Assembly: GCF_018402495.1 (NCBI RefSeq)
Contig: NZ_JAGYIU010000001.1
Location: forward strand, 682,001 to 746,000
DNA length: 64,000 nucleotides
From: Pseudoalteromonas sp.
GTDB taxonomy: Bacteria > Pseudomonadota > Gammaproteobacteria > Enterobacterales > Alteromonadaceae
Direction of reading: 5' to 3'
Shown: positions 24,516 to 35,121 of the stretch, piece by piece
How the letters are laid out: the number at the start of each line of letters is the position of its first letter
How positions within the stretch are numbered: the first letter of the stretch is position 1
Position numbers and translations under genes: made by a program
The notes under the pieces: generated by a model
Told to the model about the DNA's origin: nothing
The model's database searches: none
Seen by the model: the letters and a program-made list of their open reading frames with translations, nothing else

Positions 24516-26378
24516 ATGAGTAAAATTATGTTGCACCCTCGAATTCAAGAAGTCACAGAACGCGTTATTGAGCGCAGTAAACAAACCCGTCAAGCCTATT
24601 TAGATCGTATTTCGCACGCAAAAAAACAAACAAGAGTTCGTGCTGGATTAGGCTGTGGCAATATTGCTCATGTAATGGCTGCGTGTAGCAGCGATGACAA
24701 AGCGCGTTTAAAAGCAGATGAGGTGCCAAACCTTGCAATTATCAATTCATATAACGACATGCTATCTGCGCATGTACCATATAAAGATTATCCCGATTTA
24801 ATTAAAAGCATTGCCACTAAATTTGACGCCACCGCCCAAGTTGCTGGCGGTGTACCTGCGATGTGTGATGGTGTTACGCAAGGGCGTGACGGTATGGAAC
24901 TATCGCTTTTCTCACGTGATGTAATTGCTATGTCTACTGCGGTTTCGTTATCGCATGATGTGTTTGATGGTGTGTTTTGCTTAGGTGTGTGTGACAAAAT
25001 TGTCCCAGGCTTATTAATTGGTGCCTTGTCATTTGGCCACTTACCTGTGTATTTTTTACCGGCAGGGCCTATGCAGTCAGGTATTCCAAACAAAGACAAA
25101 GCACGCATTCGTCAAAAATTTGCGCAAGGCTTAGTATCTCGTGAAGAGCTACTAGAAGCTGAAAGCGCTTCTTACCACAGTGCGGGTACCTGTACGTTTT
25201 ATGGTACAGCTAATTCAAATCAAATGTTGATGGAAATAATGGGCTTACACTTACCAGGTAGCTCGTTTATAAACCCATACACAGAACTGCGTGATGGCTT
25301 AACCGGTAATGCGGTTGAAACCATGCTTAAGCAGCTTACTGAAAACAAAGATGGCCCGTGTTTAGCGGATGTGATCAGCGAAAAAACCATTATTAACGGC
25401 TTAGTTGGCTTGTTATCAACAGGTGGCTCAACCAATCATGCAATCCATATTGTGGCGATTGCTAAAGCGGCCGGTATTCAAGTTACATGGAAAGACATGT
25501 CTGATTTATCAGCGGTTGTTCCATTACTGACGCGTATTTACCCAAATGGCTCAGCAGATGTTAATCACTTTCAAGCAGCCGGCGGAATGGGCTTCTTAAT
25601 GCGTGAATTAGCAGGTGCTGGTTACCTTCATACAGACGTAACCACTATTTTAGGCGAAGGCCTTGCACCTTACATGTGTGAGCCACTACTCGATAAAGAC
25701 GACAACCTAATTATGAGTGATGCGAACGGCCCAAGCAAAGTTAAGTGGGTAGCGTGTCCAGAAAACTCACATGATGAAGAAGTACTTCGCCCAGTAAGTA
25801 ACCCATTTAGTAAGCAAGGTGGTTTACAGCTACTAACGGGTAACTTAGGTAAAGCGGTTATTAAAGTCTCTGCGGTTGCAGAATCTCATCAAGTGGTGTC
25901 GGCACCGGCTAAAGTATTTAGCTCACAAGGTGAGTTACAAGATGCCTACAGCCGTGGCGAACTTAACCAAGATTTTATTGCTGTACTTAAAGAGCAAGGG
26001 CCAAAAGCCAAAGGCATGCCTGAGCTTCATAAGCTCACACCGGTAATGGCAACATTACAAGATCAGGGCTACAAAGTGGCCATTGTTACCGACGGTCGTA
26101 TGTCGGGCGCATCAGGCAAAGTGCCTGCGGCAATCCATTTAGCACCTGAAGCGGTTGAAGGTGGCATTATTGCTAAAATTCATGAAGGCGATATTGTTAC
26201 TTTAGATGCGCCAAATGGTATTTTAAAACTGCATGTTAGCGATGAAGAGCTTGCACAGCGTGAGCTACAAATTAGCCAAGCAAGCCAAACGTTTGGTACA
26301 GGTCGTGAATTATTTACTGGATTTAGAAACATAGTAAGCAGTGCCGATTTAGGTGCAAGTGCTTTTGGACTTGAATAA
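24516..26378 (+). CDS. edd: Phosphogluconate dehydratase (Entner-Doudoroff)
   Basis: The product has 620 aa, close to the usual 600-610 for Edd. IlvD/Edd family signatures include [18 protein letters not shown], the Fe-S ligand regions [14 protein letters not shown] and [13 protein letters not shown], and the C-terminal [17 protein letters not shown]. It dehydrates 6-phosphogluconate to 2-keto-3-deoxy-6-phosphogluconate, using a 4Fe-4S cluster, in the cytoplasm. The ATG at 24516 follows GAGATG. It is the first gene of edd-eda-gap and is controlled by the twin operators upstream. Confidence 0.96.
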   Translation: MSKIMLHPRIQEVTERVIERSKQTRQAYLDRISHAKKQTRVRAGLGCGNIAHVMAACSSDDKARLKADEVPNLAIINSYNDMLSAHVPYKDYPDLIKSIATKFDATAQVAGGVPAMCDGVTQGRDGMELSLFSRDVIAMSTAVSLSHDVFDGVFCLGVCDKIVPGLLIGALSFGHLPVYFLPAGPMQSGIPNKDKARIRQKFAQGLVSREELLEAESASYHSAGTCTFYGTANSNQMLMEIMGLHLPGSSFINPYTELRDGLTGNAVETMLKQLTENKDGPCLADVISEKTIINGLVGLLSTGGSTNHAIHIVAIAKAAGIQVTWKDMSDLSAVVPLLTRIYPNGSADVNHFQAAGGMGFLMRELAGAGYLHTDVTTILGEGLAPYMCEPLLDKDDNLIMSDANGPSKVKWVACPENSHDEEVLRPVSNPFSKQGGLQLLTGNLGKAVIKVSAVAESHQVVSAPAKVFSSQGELQDAYSRGELNQDFIAVLKEQGPKAKGMPELHKLTPVMATLQDQGYKVAIVTDGRMSGASGKVPAAIHLAPEAVEGGIIAKIHEGDIVTLDAPNGILKLHVSDEELAQRELQISQASQTFGTGRELFTGFRNIVSSADLGASAFGLE

Positions 26379-26411
26379 TAATTAGCCATATTGGGTAATG
26401 AGGAACAAGTA

Positions 26412-27044
26412 ATGAGTATTGAAAAAATCTTAGCATCGGCACCGGTAGTGCCAGTGGTGGTAATCGAAAAATTAGAAGATGCAGCACCCCTTGCAAGAGC
26501 GTTATATAACGGTGGCTTAAAAGCACTTGAAATTACACTGCGTACACCCATTGCAGCTGAGGCTGTAAAACTAATGAAAGCAGAAGTGCCCGAAGCTTAT
26601 GTTGGTACAGGTACTGTGGTTGATAAAGCAAGCTTTAACGCATCAGTTGAAGCGGGCGCTGACTTTATGGTAAGCCCTGGTGTTAGCGATGAGTTATTAG
26701 CGCTGGCAAAAGAATCGACTATTCCTTTTTTACCCGGTGCAGCAACCCCAAGTGAAGTGATGAACTTAGCTGCTCATGGTTTTAACTTTTTAAAGTTTTT
26801 TCCTGCAGAGGCTGCAGGCGGTGCTGCTATGCTTAAGTCTATTGGCGGCCCATTACCTGATATTACTTTTTGTCCAACCGGTGGCATTAGTTTAGCAACC
26901 GCACCTGATTACTTAGCACTTAACAATGTTATTTGTGTAGGTGGTACGTGGATGTTAGATAAACAACTGATTGAAAATAAAGACTGGCAAGCTATTGAAA
27001 CGCTTGCTCGCCAAGCATGTGAAGTTAATAGGAGTCAAAAATGA
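26412..27044 (+). CDS. eda: KHG/KDPG aldolase
   Basis: The product has 210 aa from ATG at 26412 after GAGGA; the TTG at 26391 is less likely. Class I aldolase features are LEITLRTP (catalytic Glu), [10 protein letters not shown], and the Schiff-base Lys128 in [12 protein letters not shown], then FCPTGGI. It splits KDPG into pyruvate and glyceraldehyde-3-phosphate. It lies 33 bp after edd and overlaps gap by 4 nt, so all three are translated from one message. Confidence 0.96.
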   Translation: MSIEKILASAPVVPVVVIEKLEDAAPLARALYNGGLKALEITLRTPIAAEAVKLMKAEVPEAYVGTGTVVDKASFNASVEAGADFMVSPGVSDELLALAKESTIPFLPGAATPSEVMNLAAHGFNFLKFFPAEAAGGAAMLKSIGGPLPDITFCPTGGISLATAPDYLALNNVICVGGTWMLDKQLIENKDWQAIETLARQACEVNRSQK

Positions 27045-28045
27045 TTAATGTAGCAATTAATGGCTACGGCCGAATTGGTCGTAATGTATTGCGTGCACTG
27101 TATGAATCAGCGCAAAATAATGAAATTAAAATTGTGGCTATTAACGATTTAGCACCCGCTAATGTAAATGCTCATCTGACTCAGTTTGACTCAGTGCATG
27201 GTCGTTTTTCACAGCAAGTAACGCTTAAAGACAACACCATGTTAATTGGCGATGATGTGATCACCTTAACGCAAGAACGCGACCCTGCTAACTTACCGTG
27301 GAAAGCGTTAAACGTTGATATCGTACTTGAATGTACAGGGTTATTCACGTCACGCGAAGCGGCTAATAAGCATATTGAAGCCGGTGCTAAAAAAGTAGTG
27401 GTATCGGCACCTGGTACAGATATGGATGCAACGGTAGTTTATGGTGTAAACAGCGATGTAATTAATGCCGATAGCAATATCATCTCAAACGCGTCGTGTA
27501 CAACTAACTGTTTAGCGCCAGTAGCCAAAGCAATAAACGATACGGTAGGGATTGAACAAGGTAGCATGACTACCATTCATGCTTATACCAACGATCAAAA
27601 TTTATCTGACGTATACCACCCAGATTTATACCGCGCGCGTAGTGCGACTCAATCTATGATCCCAACTAAAACGGGCGCTGCAAAAGCGGTTGGTTTAGTA
27701 CTGCCTGAGCTGGCAGGTAAATTAGATGGCATGGCGGTACGTGTACCTACAATTAATGTGTCGTTAGTTGATTTAACGTTTATTGCTAAACGTGACACAA
27801 CTATTGAAGAAATTAACCAAGTGGTTAAAGCAGCCTCAGAAGGGCCAATGAAAGGTATTTTAGAGTACAACGAGCTGCCGCTTGTTTCTATCGACTTTAA
27901 CCATAACCCAGCCTCATCTATTTTTGATGCAACGCAAACACGTGCTGATGGTAAATTAGTTAAAGTAATGGCGTGGTACGACAACGAATGGGGTTTCTCA
28001 AACCGCATGTTAGATCAAGTTAAAGCGCTGGGTGCCTATTTATAA
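27041..28045 (+). CDS. gap: Type I glyceraldehyde-3-phosphate dehydrogenase
   Basis: The product has 334 aa. The NAD-binding start [15 protein letters not shown] is followed by the active-site Cys153 in [12 protein letters not shown], then [21 protein letters not shown] and the C-terminal [12 protein letters not shown]. It oxidises the glyceraldehyde-3-phosphate released by Eda. ATGA overlap with eda shows translational coupling, and placing gap in the ED operon sends the triose straight into lower glycolysis. A second housekeeping gapA elsewhere is likely. Confidence 0.94.
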   Translation: MINVAINGYGRIGRNVLRALYESAQNNEIKIVAINDLAPANVNAHLTQFDSVHGRFSQQVTLKDNTMLIGDDVITLTQERDPANLPWKALNVDIVLECTGLFTSREAANKHIEAGAKKVVVSAPGTDMDATVVYGVNSDVINADSNIISNASCTTNCLAPVAKAINDTVGIEQGSMTTIHAYTNDQNLSDVYHPDLYRARSATQSMIPTKTGAAKAVGLVLPELAGKLDGMAVRVPTINVSLVDLTFIAKRDTTIEEINQVVKAASEGPMKGILEYNELPLVSIDFNHNPASSIFDATQTRADGKLVKVMAWYDNEWGFSNRMLDQVKALGAYL

Positions 28046-28079
28046 ATTTTCCGTGTAGTTAATTTAGCTTTATCCAGCC

Positions 28080-28105
28080 AAGCCACGCATTGCGTGGCTT
28101 TTTTG
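28080..28105 (+). terminator. Intrinsic terminator after edd-eda-gap
   Basis: The stem AAGCCACGCA (28080-28089) pairs with TGCGTGGCTT (28091-28100) and is followed by a T run. Confidence 0.9.
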
Positions 28106-28145
28106 TATTTTATAAATTATTAGAGCTTATGAATATAGGGTAAGT

Positions 28146-29423
28146 TCATAAACAAGCCGCCAAATATTCAAACGAAGGGCGCTGTGCAATATTTTCACTC
28201 ATGCATTGCTGCGCAATATGTTGTAAGTGCATTACTTCAGCACTTTGCTCTTGGCAAGTTGTGAGTAGATCTTCGATTAAACATCCCAAAGCGCGTACTT
28301 CTATTAGCTGCATTTGTTGGCGTTGATAGTCACTGAGCAGAGCAATATTAGTGGCTGCACCAAAATCTCCAAATAGTACACGTGCGTGCGGGTCAACCAT
28401 GATATTGTGCGCATAAATGTCACCATGGCTTATGGTGTGCTGGTGCAAGTGGGCCACAGTGCTAACCATTTGCTGCGCTATGGCATAAATTACTTGGGTA
28501 GAGTAGTGGCAATCGCTTTCAAATGTATCTCGAGTACAGGTATCAAGGCTCGGCGGTAAACCAAGATTTGTAAAGCTTGTATCAATTAACTCCATCACTA
28601 AACCAAGCTGTTGCTGTTGTTCAATGTAAGCCAGTACTTTAATTAAGTTTGGATGCTCAAGCGCTTGCAAGCAGCAATTAACTTCATCCAGCGGATAACC
28701 ATCGCTTGTAATAGTCCCTTTAAATAACTTAACAGCAACCGGCTCTTTATTCGTTGAATAAGCAAGATGGATAATCCCTGATGCGCCTTGGCCTATTACT
28801 TTACTGAGCGAGTAGTCACTCAGTGGTTTATTGGCTAAATTTGATTGGGTAAGGCACTGTGATTTATTAAAGCAATTACCTGCAAATGCAAGCCAAGTCA
28901 GCTTTGGTAGTTCAAATAGCCAATTATCAATATGAGTTAACTGATTTGCAGAGAGCCTAATTAATTCTAGGTTATGGCAGTTTGCCATGCTTATTGGTAG
29001 CTCACTGAGCTGATTACCTGCCAATGCCAGCTTTTTAAGCGCAGTGTATTGGCCAAATGTTGCAGGCAGCTTAGCTATTTTATTATCTGTAAGAATAAGC
29101 CATTCAATCGCTTTAGGTAGGCAGTGATCTGCAAATTCAGTGATGTGATTACCTTTAAATGCAACCATAATCAAAGCAGGGCACTTAGCAAGTATTTTAG
29201 GTATATGTTTAAACTGATTAAACGATAAAAACAGTCGTTTTAATTTTGTTAAGCAGGCAAATTCATCAGGTAACTCAGATAAGTTATTATTAGATAAATC
29301 CAAGACTTCGAGGGTATCCGCGAGGGCAAAAACTTCCTCAGGAAAATGGTTTAACGCTTCAACTAATTGTAGCTGTGTTGCACCAAGTAATTGGCCGCTG
29401 CGAAGTTGTGAAAGGGTATTCAA
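28146..29423 (-). CDS. Leucine-rich-repeat protein kinase (eukaryote-like)
   Basis: The product has 425 aa. Residues ~15-190 hold about seven leucine-rich repeats of the LDLSNNNLSELP type. Residues ~205-425 form a protein kinase domain: glycine loop VIGQGASGIIHLAY, Lys232 in VAVKLFKG, Glu247, catalytic loop HGDIYAHNIMV with Asp335 and Asn340, and DFG at 353-355 in FGDFGAA. The Arg of HRD is replaced by Gly (HGD), so activation-loop phosphorylation is probably not needed. There are no membrane segments, so it is cytoplasmic. It stands alone on the minus strand between convergent terminators. The target is unknown; a ribosome or metabolic sensor is only a guess. Confidence 0.88.
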   Translation of the reverse strand: MNTLSQLRSGQLLGATQLQLVEALNHFPEEVFALADTLEVLDLSNNNLSELPDEFACLTKLKRLFLSFNQFKHIPKILAKCPALIMVAFKGNHITEFADHCLPKAIEWLILTDNKIAKLPATFGQYTALKKLALAGNQLSELPISMANCHNLELIRLSANQLTHIDNWLFELPKLTWLAFAGNCFNKSQCLTQSNLANKPLSDYSLSKVIGQGASGIIHLAYSTNKEPVAVKLFKGTITSDGYPLDEVNCCLQALEHPNLIKVLAYIEQQQQLGLVMELIDTSFTNLGLPPSLDTCTRDTFESDCHYSTQVIYAIAQQMVSTVAHLHQHTISHGDIYAHNIMVDPHARVLFGDFGAATNIALLSDYQRQQMQLIEVRALGCLIEDLLTTCQEQSAEVMHLQHIAQQCMSENIAQRPSFEYLAACL

Positions 29424-29451
29424 AATTAATAATCCATTTTAAAATCAACAA

Positions 29452-29474
29452 AAAGGCCAACTAAGTTGGCCTTT
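29452..29474 (-). terminator. Terminator after the YebC-family gene
   Basis: The stem AAAGGCCAAC (29452-29461) pairs with GTTGGCCTTT (29465-29474). It lies on the transcript leaving yebC towards the LRR-kinase gene. Confidence 0.8.
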
Positions 29475-29496
29475 AAACACGATTAATCTTTAACGC

Positions 29497-30210
29497 TTAA
29501 AATTGTGCGTTGTGGTACACGTTTTGTACGTCGTCACAATCTTCAAGCATGGCTAAAAAGCGTTCCATCACTTCTACATCTTCGCCTTCAATAGGGGCTT
29601 CCACTTGGGGTACAAAGGCAATTAAGTCTTCGTCAAATTCTGTAACACCCATTTCTTCAAGTGCGGTACGGGTTGTGTTGTATTCAGTGTGCGGAGCAAA
29701 GACGGTCACTTTACCGTTTTCTACTTCTACATCGGTTACATCAACGTCAGCCATCATTAGTGCTTCAAGTACGGATTCATCGTCGTCACCGTCAAATACA
29801 AAAATTGCTAGGTGATCAAATAAGTGTGATACCGAGTTTTGTGCGCCAATTTTAGCGTTTGCTTTGGTAAAACATACACGTACGTCGGCAAAAGTACGTT
29901 TGTTGTTGTCGGTTAAACAGTCAACAATAATCATGCAATTACCTGGACCATAACCTTCGTAACGCGTGGCTGCATAGTCTTCACCACCCCCGCCTTTCGC
30001 TTTATCAATAGCGCGTTCAATTACGTGAGCCGGTACTTGGTCTTTTTTAGCGCGCTCAATTAAACGACGCAGTGCTAGGTTACCGTCAGGATCAACACCG
30101 CCATTTTTAGCGCAAATATAAATTTCTTTACCGTATTTTGAATAAACTTTAGTTTTAGCACCCGCAGTTTTAGCCATTGAATCTTTTTTGTTTTGGTAAG
30201 CTCTTCCCAT
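29497..30210 (-). CDS. YebC/PmpR-family regulatory protein
   Basis: The product has 237 aa. [58 protein letters not shown] and [20 protein letters not shown] are hallmarks of the family. Members act as DNA-binding regulators, and some are reported to help ribosomes at proline stretches. An acidic middle part [14 protein letters not shown] and a [20 protein letters not shown] C-terminus complete the fold. The N-terminus beginning MGRAYQ resembles the second YebC paralogue (YeeN-type) found in many Gammaproteobacteria, so another yebC next to ruvC is expected elsewhere. Single-gene unit. Confidence 0.9.
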   Translation of the reverse strand: MGRAYQNKKDSMAKTAGAKTKVYSKYGKEIYICAKNGGVDPDGNLALRRLIERAKKDQVPAHVIERAIDKAKGGGGEDYAATRYEGYGPGNCMIIVDCLTDNNKRTFADVRVCFTKANAKIGAQNSVSHLFDHLAIFVFDGDDDESVLEALMMADVDVTDVEVENGKVTVFAPHTEYNTTRTALEEMGVTEFDEDLIAFVPQVEAPIEGEDVEVMERFLAMLEDCDDVQNVYHNAQF

Positions 30211-30316
30211 CTGCGTTTCGCCTTAATATGTATAAATAATTGAAAAAATTTGCAAGCCCATATTCTAAAGGTAAATGCGGGACAGAGCTAGTAAGTATTG
30301 TTAGTAGCCAAAAATA

Positions 30317-30342
30317 AAACAACCCGCCGAAGCGGGTTGTTT
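30317..30342 (-). terminator. Terminator after the M13 peptidase gene
   Basis: A GC-rich stem AAACAACCCGC (30317-30327) and its complement (30332-30342) close on a CGAA loop. The minus-strand transcript ends in Us. Confidence 0.88.
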
Positions 30343-30376
30343 AATACCTTACAATCAATGAAGGGTTGTCAGAGTA

Positions 30377-32452
30377 TTACCAAATACGAACGCGTTCGTC
30401 TTCTGGTAAATACAACTCATCACCTGGTTTTACATCAAATGCTTTGTACCAAGCGTCATGGTTACGAGGAGCTTGTGCTCTAAAGCGACCTGGCGCGTGC
30501 GTACCGCCACGTAATTGGTTTAACATGCTTTGCTCAGTACGTTTTTCTTTCCATACTTGTGCCCATGCTAAGAAGAAACGTTGATCGCCGGTTACACCAT
30601 CAATCACAGGGGCTTCCTTACCATTTAGGCTGAGTTTGTAGGCATGATAAGCCATGGCTAAACCACCTACATCACCAATATTTTCACCTAAGCTATTACG
30701 GCCATTTACAAAGTTACCAGGAATGGGCTCGTATTTGCTGTACTGAGCCGCCAATTTGTCAGCTTTTGCATCAAAAGCCGCACGGTCTTCGTCAGTCCAC
30801 CAGTTACGTTGTATGCCGTTAGCATCTGATTTTGAGCCTTGATCATCAAAGCCATGGCCCATTTCGTGGCCAATTACGGCGCCAATACCACCGTAGTTTA
30901 CCGCCGGATCGGCATTTGGATCAAAAAATGGCGGTTGTAATATAGCGGCAGGGAATACAATTTCATTAAATGAGCTATTGTAATACGCATTTACTCGTTG
31001 TGGTGTCATACCCCAACGATTACGGTCGGTCTTTTTCAGCTCTTTTTCTACGCTATCGGCTTGGAAAAACTCACGCATATTTTTTACATTAGCCATTAAA
31101 TCATTTTTGCTAATACTTAAGCCTTCGTACGATTGCCATTCGTCTGGGTAACCAATTTTTGGCACAAACGCCGCTAGTTTTGCGCGCGCATTGACTTTTG
31201 TTTCTTCGCCCATCCAATCTAGGTTATCAATACGCTCGCCAAGCGCTGTGCGTAAGTTTTCAACCAGCTCAGACATTTGTTGTTTCGATGATTCAGGGAA
31301 ATAACGATCTACATAAATTTTACCAATCGCAAAACCGAGTGAGCTAGTGCCTGACATTTGGCTGATCGCACGTTTCCAGCGAGGGCGTGGCTCTTGCTGA
31401 CCGTTTAACTCTTTACCAAAAAAGGCAAAACTGGTGTTAAATATGTCTTCTGACAACAGCCCAGCATTACCATTAATGGCATGGTAGGTTAGGTAGTCTT
31501 TCCATACGTTTAAATCTTCGTTGTTGATTAAATCAATCATGGCCTTTACAGGTTCAGGCTGCGACACATTTAGCTGCGGTACTTTGTAACCTGTTTGCGC
31601 AAAGTATAAATCCCAATTAAATCCAGGGTACTGGGTACTTAACTCGTCGCGTTTTATTTGGTTTAGTGTTATGTCACGATTACGGCGTTTTTCACGTGGC
31701 CAATGACCTTCTGCAATTTTTGTCTCTAGCGCTAAAATTGCTTGTGCACGTTCAGTGGTATTTTCAACACCGGCAAATTTAAGCATGTCGGCAATATGTG
31801 CAACATATGCTTCACGGGTTTTTACAAAACGTTCTGCATCTTCAAGATAGTAAGAACGATCAGGTAAGCCTAAACCACCAGCACCTAACGACATTTCGTA
31901 TTTATTAGGATCTAAGCGGTTAAACCACATACCACCACCAAGAGGGGCGCTAACACCTGTGAGCCATGAATTACCAAAGATTTTTGCTAAGTCATCAGTT
32001 GAGTCGACAGCATTAATATCGTTAAGCAATGGCTTAATGGGAGTCACACCGAGCTTATTAAGCGTGTCGGTATCCATATACGAATTATAAAAGTCAGCAA
32101 CTAGTTGCTCTTCTGCATTTAAATTTTCACGCGCTGCAATGTCTTCAATAATTTCTTTTACGCGGTCTTCACTGCGTTCAGCTAACGCAGAAAACGCACC
32201 GTAGCGTGTTTTATCTGCTGGCATTTCGTAGTTGTCGTACCATGTGCCGCTGGCATACATAAAAAAGTCATCGCCTGGTTTTACCGCTTCATTACGCGCG
32301 CTTAAATCAACACCAAATGTGCCTAATTCTGCTTTAGTCGTTACATGTGGCTTTTCAGCTGTTGCTACTTGTTCAGTTTTTGTTGTTTGTGGCTCTGAAC
32401 AGCCGGTAATAAATGTAGCGGCGAGTGCCGCTGCAATTAAACTTTTTTTCAT
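30377..32452 (-). CDS. M13 family metallopeptidase, lipoprotein (PepO/neprilysin-like)
   Basis: The product has 691 aa. The lipoprotein signal MKKSLIAAALAATFITGC has its lipobox Cys at residue 18. After FGVDLSARNEAVKPGDDFFMYASGTW comes the M13 N-terminal helical domain. Zinc-site residues follow in the C-terminal third: VIGHEMGHGFDDQGS (HExxH) and ENIGDVGGLAMAY (third ligand Glu plus Asp). NAYYNSSFNEIVFPAAILQPPFF is the substrate-binding NAY motif. It cleaves small peptides (<~40 residues) at the cell envelope and is thought to be lipid-anchored on the periplasmic or outer face. Single-gene unit with its own terminator. Confidence 0.94.
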   Translation of the reverse strand: MKKSLIAAALAATFITGCSEPQTTKTEQVATAEKPHVTTKAELGTFGVDLSARNEAVKPGDDFFMYASGTWYDNYEMPADKTRYGAFSALAERSEDRVKEIIEDIAARENLNAEEQLVADFYNSYMDTDTLNKLGVTPIKPLLNDINAVDSTDDLAKIFGNSWLTGVSAPLGGGMWFNRLDPNKYEMSLGAGGLGLPDRSYYLEDAERFVKTREAYVAHIADMLKFAGVENTTERAQAILALETKIAEGHWPREKRRNRDITLNQIKRDELSTQYPGFNWDLYFAQTGYKVPQLNVSQPEPVKAMIDLINNEDLNVWKDYLTYHAINGNAGLLSEDIFNTSFAFFGKELNGQQEPRPRWKRAISQMSGTSSLGFAIGKIYVDRYFPESSKQQMSELVENLRTALGERIDNLDWMGEETKVNARAKLAAFVPKIGYPDEWQSYEGLSISKNDLMANVKNMREFFQADSVEKELKKTDRNRWGMTPQRVNAYYNSSFNEIVFPAAILQPPFFDPNADPAVNYGGIGAVIGHEMGHGFDDQGSKSDANGIQRNWWTDEDRAAFDAKADKLAAQYSKYEPIPGNFVNGRNSLGENIGDVGGLAMAYHAYKLSLNGKEAPVIDGVTGDQRFFLAWAQVWKEKRTEQSMLNQLRGGTHAPGRFRAQAPRNHDAWYKAFDVKPGDELYLPEDERVRIW

Positions 32453-32647
32453 TACTTTCCCCTATGAATTCACGTTATTTAATTCGTTATATTTTTGTTA
32501 TAAAAATAGCCATTTGATTGTATTGATAACTTCACTGCAAATAAACCTTTTGAGGTGAATAACCGTACCGGTCGATAAGATGAATAAAATACTATCAAAA
32601 TAGCAAAAAAACACTCAACTACTTCAATCGTTCTTGAGCGGCTTAAT

Positions 32648-34438
32648 TTATTGCGCCTTTGACTGCTTTTGCTGTAATGCCCACATACGAGCATATTCAC
32701 CGTTTTGATCTAGTAGTTCTTGGTGTTTGCCTTGTTCAATAATTTCACCAGCTTTTAAAACAATAATTGAGTCTGCATCGGTTATGGTCGAAAGTCGGTG
32801 TGCAATAACAATACTGGTGTGATCATTTGCCACTTCACGCATCGCTTTTAAAATAGCTTGCTCTGCATGAGAGTCGAGCGCCGAGGTTGCCTCATCAAAG
32901 ATTAAGATGGGTGATTGCTTTAAAATAGCACGGGCAATGGCAATCCGTTGTTTTTCACCCCCTGAGACTTTTAACCCACGCTCACCCACGAGGGTTTTAT
33001 CGCCTTTGTCTAAGCTATTTATAAAGTCGGTTAAGTGCGCCATGTTAATTGCTTTATTTATTTCATCTTCAGTTGCTGAGGGTCTGCCATAGGCAATATT
33101 CTCACGGATGGTGCTATTAAACAGCACAGTATCTTGGGGGACTATCGCAATGGCTTTACGCAAGCTTGCAAGGGTAACTGTATTGATTGCTTGTTTATCT
33201 ATGCTAATAGTCCCAGATGACAGCTCATAAAAGCGATACAGTAATCGGGCTAATGAGCTTTTTCCTGCACCACTTGCACCTACAATCGCGACTTTTGAGC
33301 CGGCAGCAACATTAAAGCTAATGCTTTTTAAAATAGACCTTTTACTGTCGTAGTGAAAGCTTACTTTATCAAAGCTAATTTCACCTTGTTTAATGACCAA
33401 TTCTTTGGCCTCATGAGCATCCGCCACTTTAGGTTGTGTATTAAGCAGGCCGAGCATGTTTTCAAGGTCGGTGAGGGCACGGCGTATTTCGCGATACACA
33501 AACCCTAAAAAGTTGAGCGGTAAAAAGAGTTGAATCATATACGCATTGATCATCACCAGTTCACCAATCGTTAACTCGCCCGTGACCACCTCACTTGCGC
33601 CAAGCCACATTAATGCGGTTATTGCACAGGCAATTATGAGTGCTTGCCCTGAATTTAGCGCCAGTAACGAGAGTCTGTTTTTTAATCGTGCTTGTTCCCA
33701 GGTTGCTAAAAACGTATCGTAAGTTTTAGCTTCATACTCTTCGTTATTAAAGTATTTAACGGTTTCGTAATTTAATAAGCTGTCGATGGCGCGGGTGTTA
33801 CTTTGGTTGTCGGCGGCATTTGACTCGCGAATAAAGCGGTTTCGCCATTGGGTAACTGTCACGGTAAAAAAGATATAAATAGCCACAGCAAGTAGGGTGA
33901 TCAACGCAAACCAAATAGAAAACAAGGTGCCAAAAATAATCGCCACGGTAATTATTTCAAACAACGTGGGCACAATATTAAACATTAAAAAGCGCATTAA
34001 AAAGCTCAAACCACTGGTGCCGCGCTCTATGTCTCGACTTATACCGCCAGTTTGCCTGTCTAAATGAAAGGCTAAATCTAACGAATGCAAATGTTTAAAT
34101 ACTTTAAGGCCAATATCACGCATGGCATGCTCGGTGACTCGAGAAAATACAGCATCGCGTACTTCACCTAAAAACACGCTGGCAAATCGCAGTGCGCCGT
34201 ACATAACGAGTAATAAGGTTGGGACGAGCAGTAGCGGGTTAATTGATTTATCAACCGCATCAATTATTTCTTTTAAAGCCCATGGCATAAGCAATGTCGC
34301 GCCTTTGGCACCTACTAATGCCAATATAGCAATGAGCACACGGCCTTTAAACTTAGTTATGTAGGGCCACAACGTATGAATGCTTTGTTTTAAATTCATA
34401 GCATCGGGGCGTTTTACTGAACTTTGTCTGGAGCGCAT
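32648..34438 (-). CDS. Atm1/HMT1-type ABC exporter (fused permease and ATPase)
   Basis: The product has 596 aa. Six membrane helices lie in residues ~35-320, and RDIERGTSGLSFLMRFL and NYETVKYFNNEEYEA are hallmarks of the ATM1/ABCB6-7 group. The nucleotide-binding domain has Walker A GASGAGKSS, Q-loop AIVPQDTVLFNSTIRENIAYG, signature VSGGEKQRIAIARAIL, Walker B ILIFDEATSALD and the H-loop IVIAHRLST. Such half-transporters work as homodimers and export glutathione-metal or sulfur compounds. The ORF start (MRSRQSS) could be replaced by the internal ATG at MNLKQS (residue 14). Confidence 0.92.
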   Translation of the reverse strand: MRSRQSSVKRPDAMNLKQSIHTLWPYITKFKGRVLIAILALVGAKGATLLMPWALKEIIDAVDKSINPLLLVPTLLLVMYGALRFASVFLGEVRDAVFSRVTEHAMRDIGLKVFKHLHSLDLAFHLDRQTGGISRDIERGTSGLSFLMRFLMFNIVPTLFEIITVAIIFGTLFSIWFALITLLAVAIYIFFTVTVTQWRNRFIRESNAADNQSNTRAIDSLLNYETVKYFNNEEYEAKTYDTFLATWEQARLKNRLSLLALNSGQALIIACAITALMWLGASEVVTGELTIGELVMINAYMIQLFLPLNFLGFVYREIRRALTDLENMLGLLNTQPKVADAHEAKELVIKQGEISFDKVSFHYDSKRSILKSISFNVAAGSKVAIVGASGAGKSSLARLLYRFYELSSGTISIDKQAINTVTLASLRKAIAIVPQDTVLFNSTIRENIAYGRPSATEDEINKAINMAHLTDFINSLDKGDKTLVGERGLKVSGGEKQRIAIARAILKQSPILIFDEATSALDSHAEQAILKAMREVANDHTSIVIAHRLSTITDADSIIVLKAGEIIEQGKHQELLDQNGEYARMWALQQKQSKAQ

Positions 34439-34551
34439 CGAGGATCTCAGTATTTGTTTTTATATAAATGAAATAGCTTAATGTTGGCTATTGTATTTTA
34501 ATTAGCTGCCCTTATATACTAGCTATCCTTTATTTTAGTTTTAAATGACAG

Positions 34552-35013
34552 ATGTTTAAATTTCGCGTTTTTTTAGCTACATGCTTGTTTTTTGCCGCAC
34601 TATTTAGTGTGCAAAGCCATGCTATGGGCGTAAAACACGAATTAAACAGTAACCAAAGCAGTTATAGCCATGTTGGTAATGTCGAAAATTTAACTAACGC
34701 TCCCACACCTATAAAATCGCTAGGTAATTTACAGCATAAAAACTCAAAGCATTCTGAGTTTGCTGCGCATCAACCTAGGCTAACAGCCAATAACTCATTT
34801 TTATTTTTACACAGTGCGCAGGGCGATCCTGAATACGATGTAGTGCATGAGTTTTTTGCCCTAAATGGGTGTAGGCATATTTTTTTGCGACCGCAAGCAG
34901 TCACCATAAGTCAGCCTTGGTATACCTGGGTATTTAAAAGTAAAAAGTCGCGCTTGAGCGGCTGGAAAGATGCGAATCTGTTATACACCGCTGTAACCAC
35001 CTACCACGCTTAA
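34552..35013 (+). CDS. vemP: VemP-like Sec-monitoring translation-arrest peptide
   Basis: The product has 153 aa, close to VemP of Vibrio alginolyticus (159 aa). It has a Sec signal (MFKFRVFLATCLFFAALFSVQSHA) and an unremarkable middle. The C-terminus is WYTWVFKSKKSRLSGWKDAN then LLYTAVTTYHA. That tail matches, from memory, the VemP arrest region (W-x-W-V-F-K...R-I-S-G-W-K-x-x-N). It is followed by secD2-secF2, exactly the VemP context. In the known system, failure of export prolongs ribosome stalling near the end of VemP and opens the mRNA for secD2. Just after this stop codon lies a perfect complement of the secD2 ribosome-binding site. The gene symbol is by homology of context and tail, without alignment. 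Confidence 0.8.
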   Translation: MFKFRVFLATCLFFAALFSVQSHAMGVKHELNSNQSSYSHVGNVENLTNAPTPIKSLGNLQHKNSKHSEFAAHQPRLTANNSFLFLHSAQGDPEYDVVHEFFALNGCRHIFLRPQAVTISQPWYTWVFKSKKSRLSGWKDANLLYTAVTTYHA

Positions 35014-35121
35014 AGTTCCTTAATTATCGTAAATTGGTTTTAACGCATCGCGTTTTGACCTTAAGTTTAATTGTGCCTAATAGGTACGTTACTGGGCTAT
35101 GCCTAGTAATAAGGAACAACT
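35014..35121 (+). promoter_or_regulatory. Stalling-controlled mRNA switch for secD2 (anti-SD and SD)
   Basis: GTTCCTTA at 35015-35022, starting 2 nt after the vemP stop, is the exact complement of TAAGGAAC at 35110-35117, which is the secD2 ribosome-binding site 5 nt before its ATG. A second hairpin, TTACTGGG (35089-35096) with CCTAGTAA (35102-35109), sits directly before the site. A ribosome parked on the last vemP codons would cover the left arm and free the site. This is the layout known for vemP-secDF2 in Vibrio. Confidence 0.75.
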
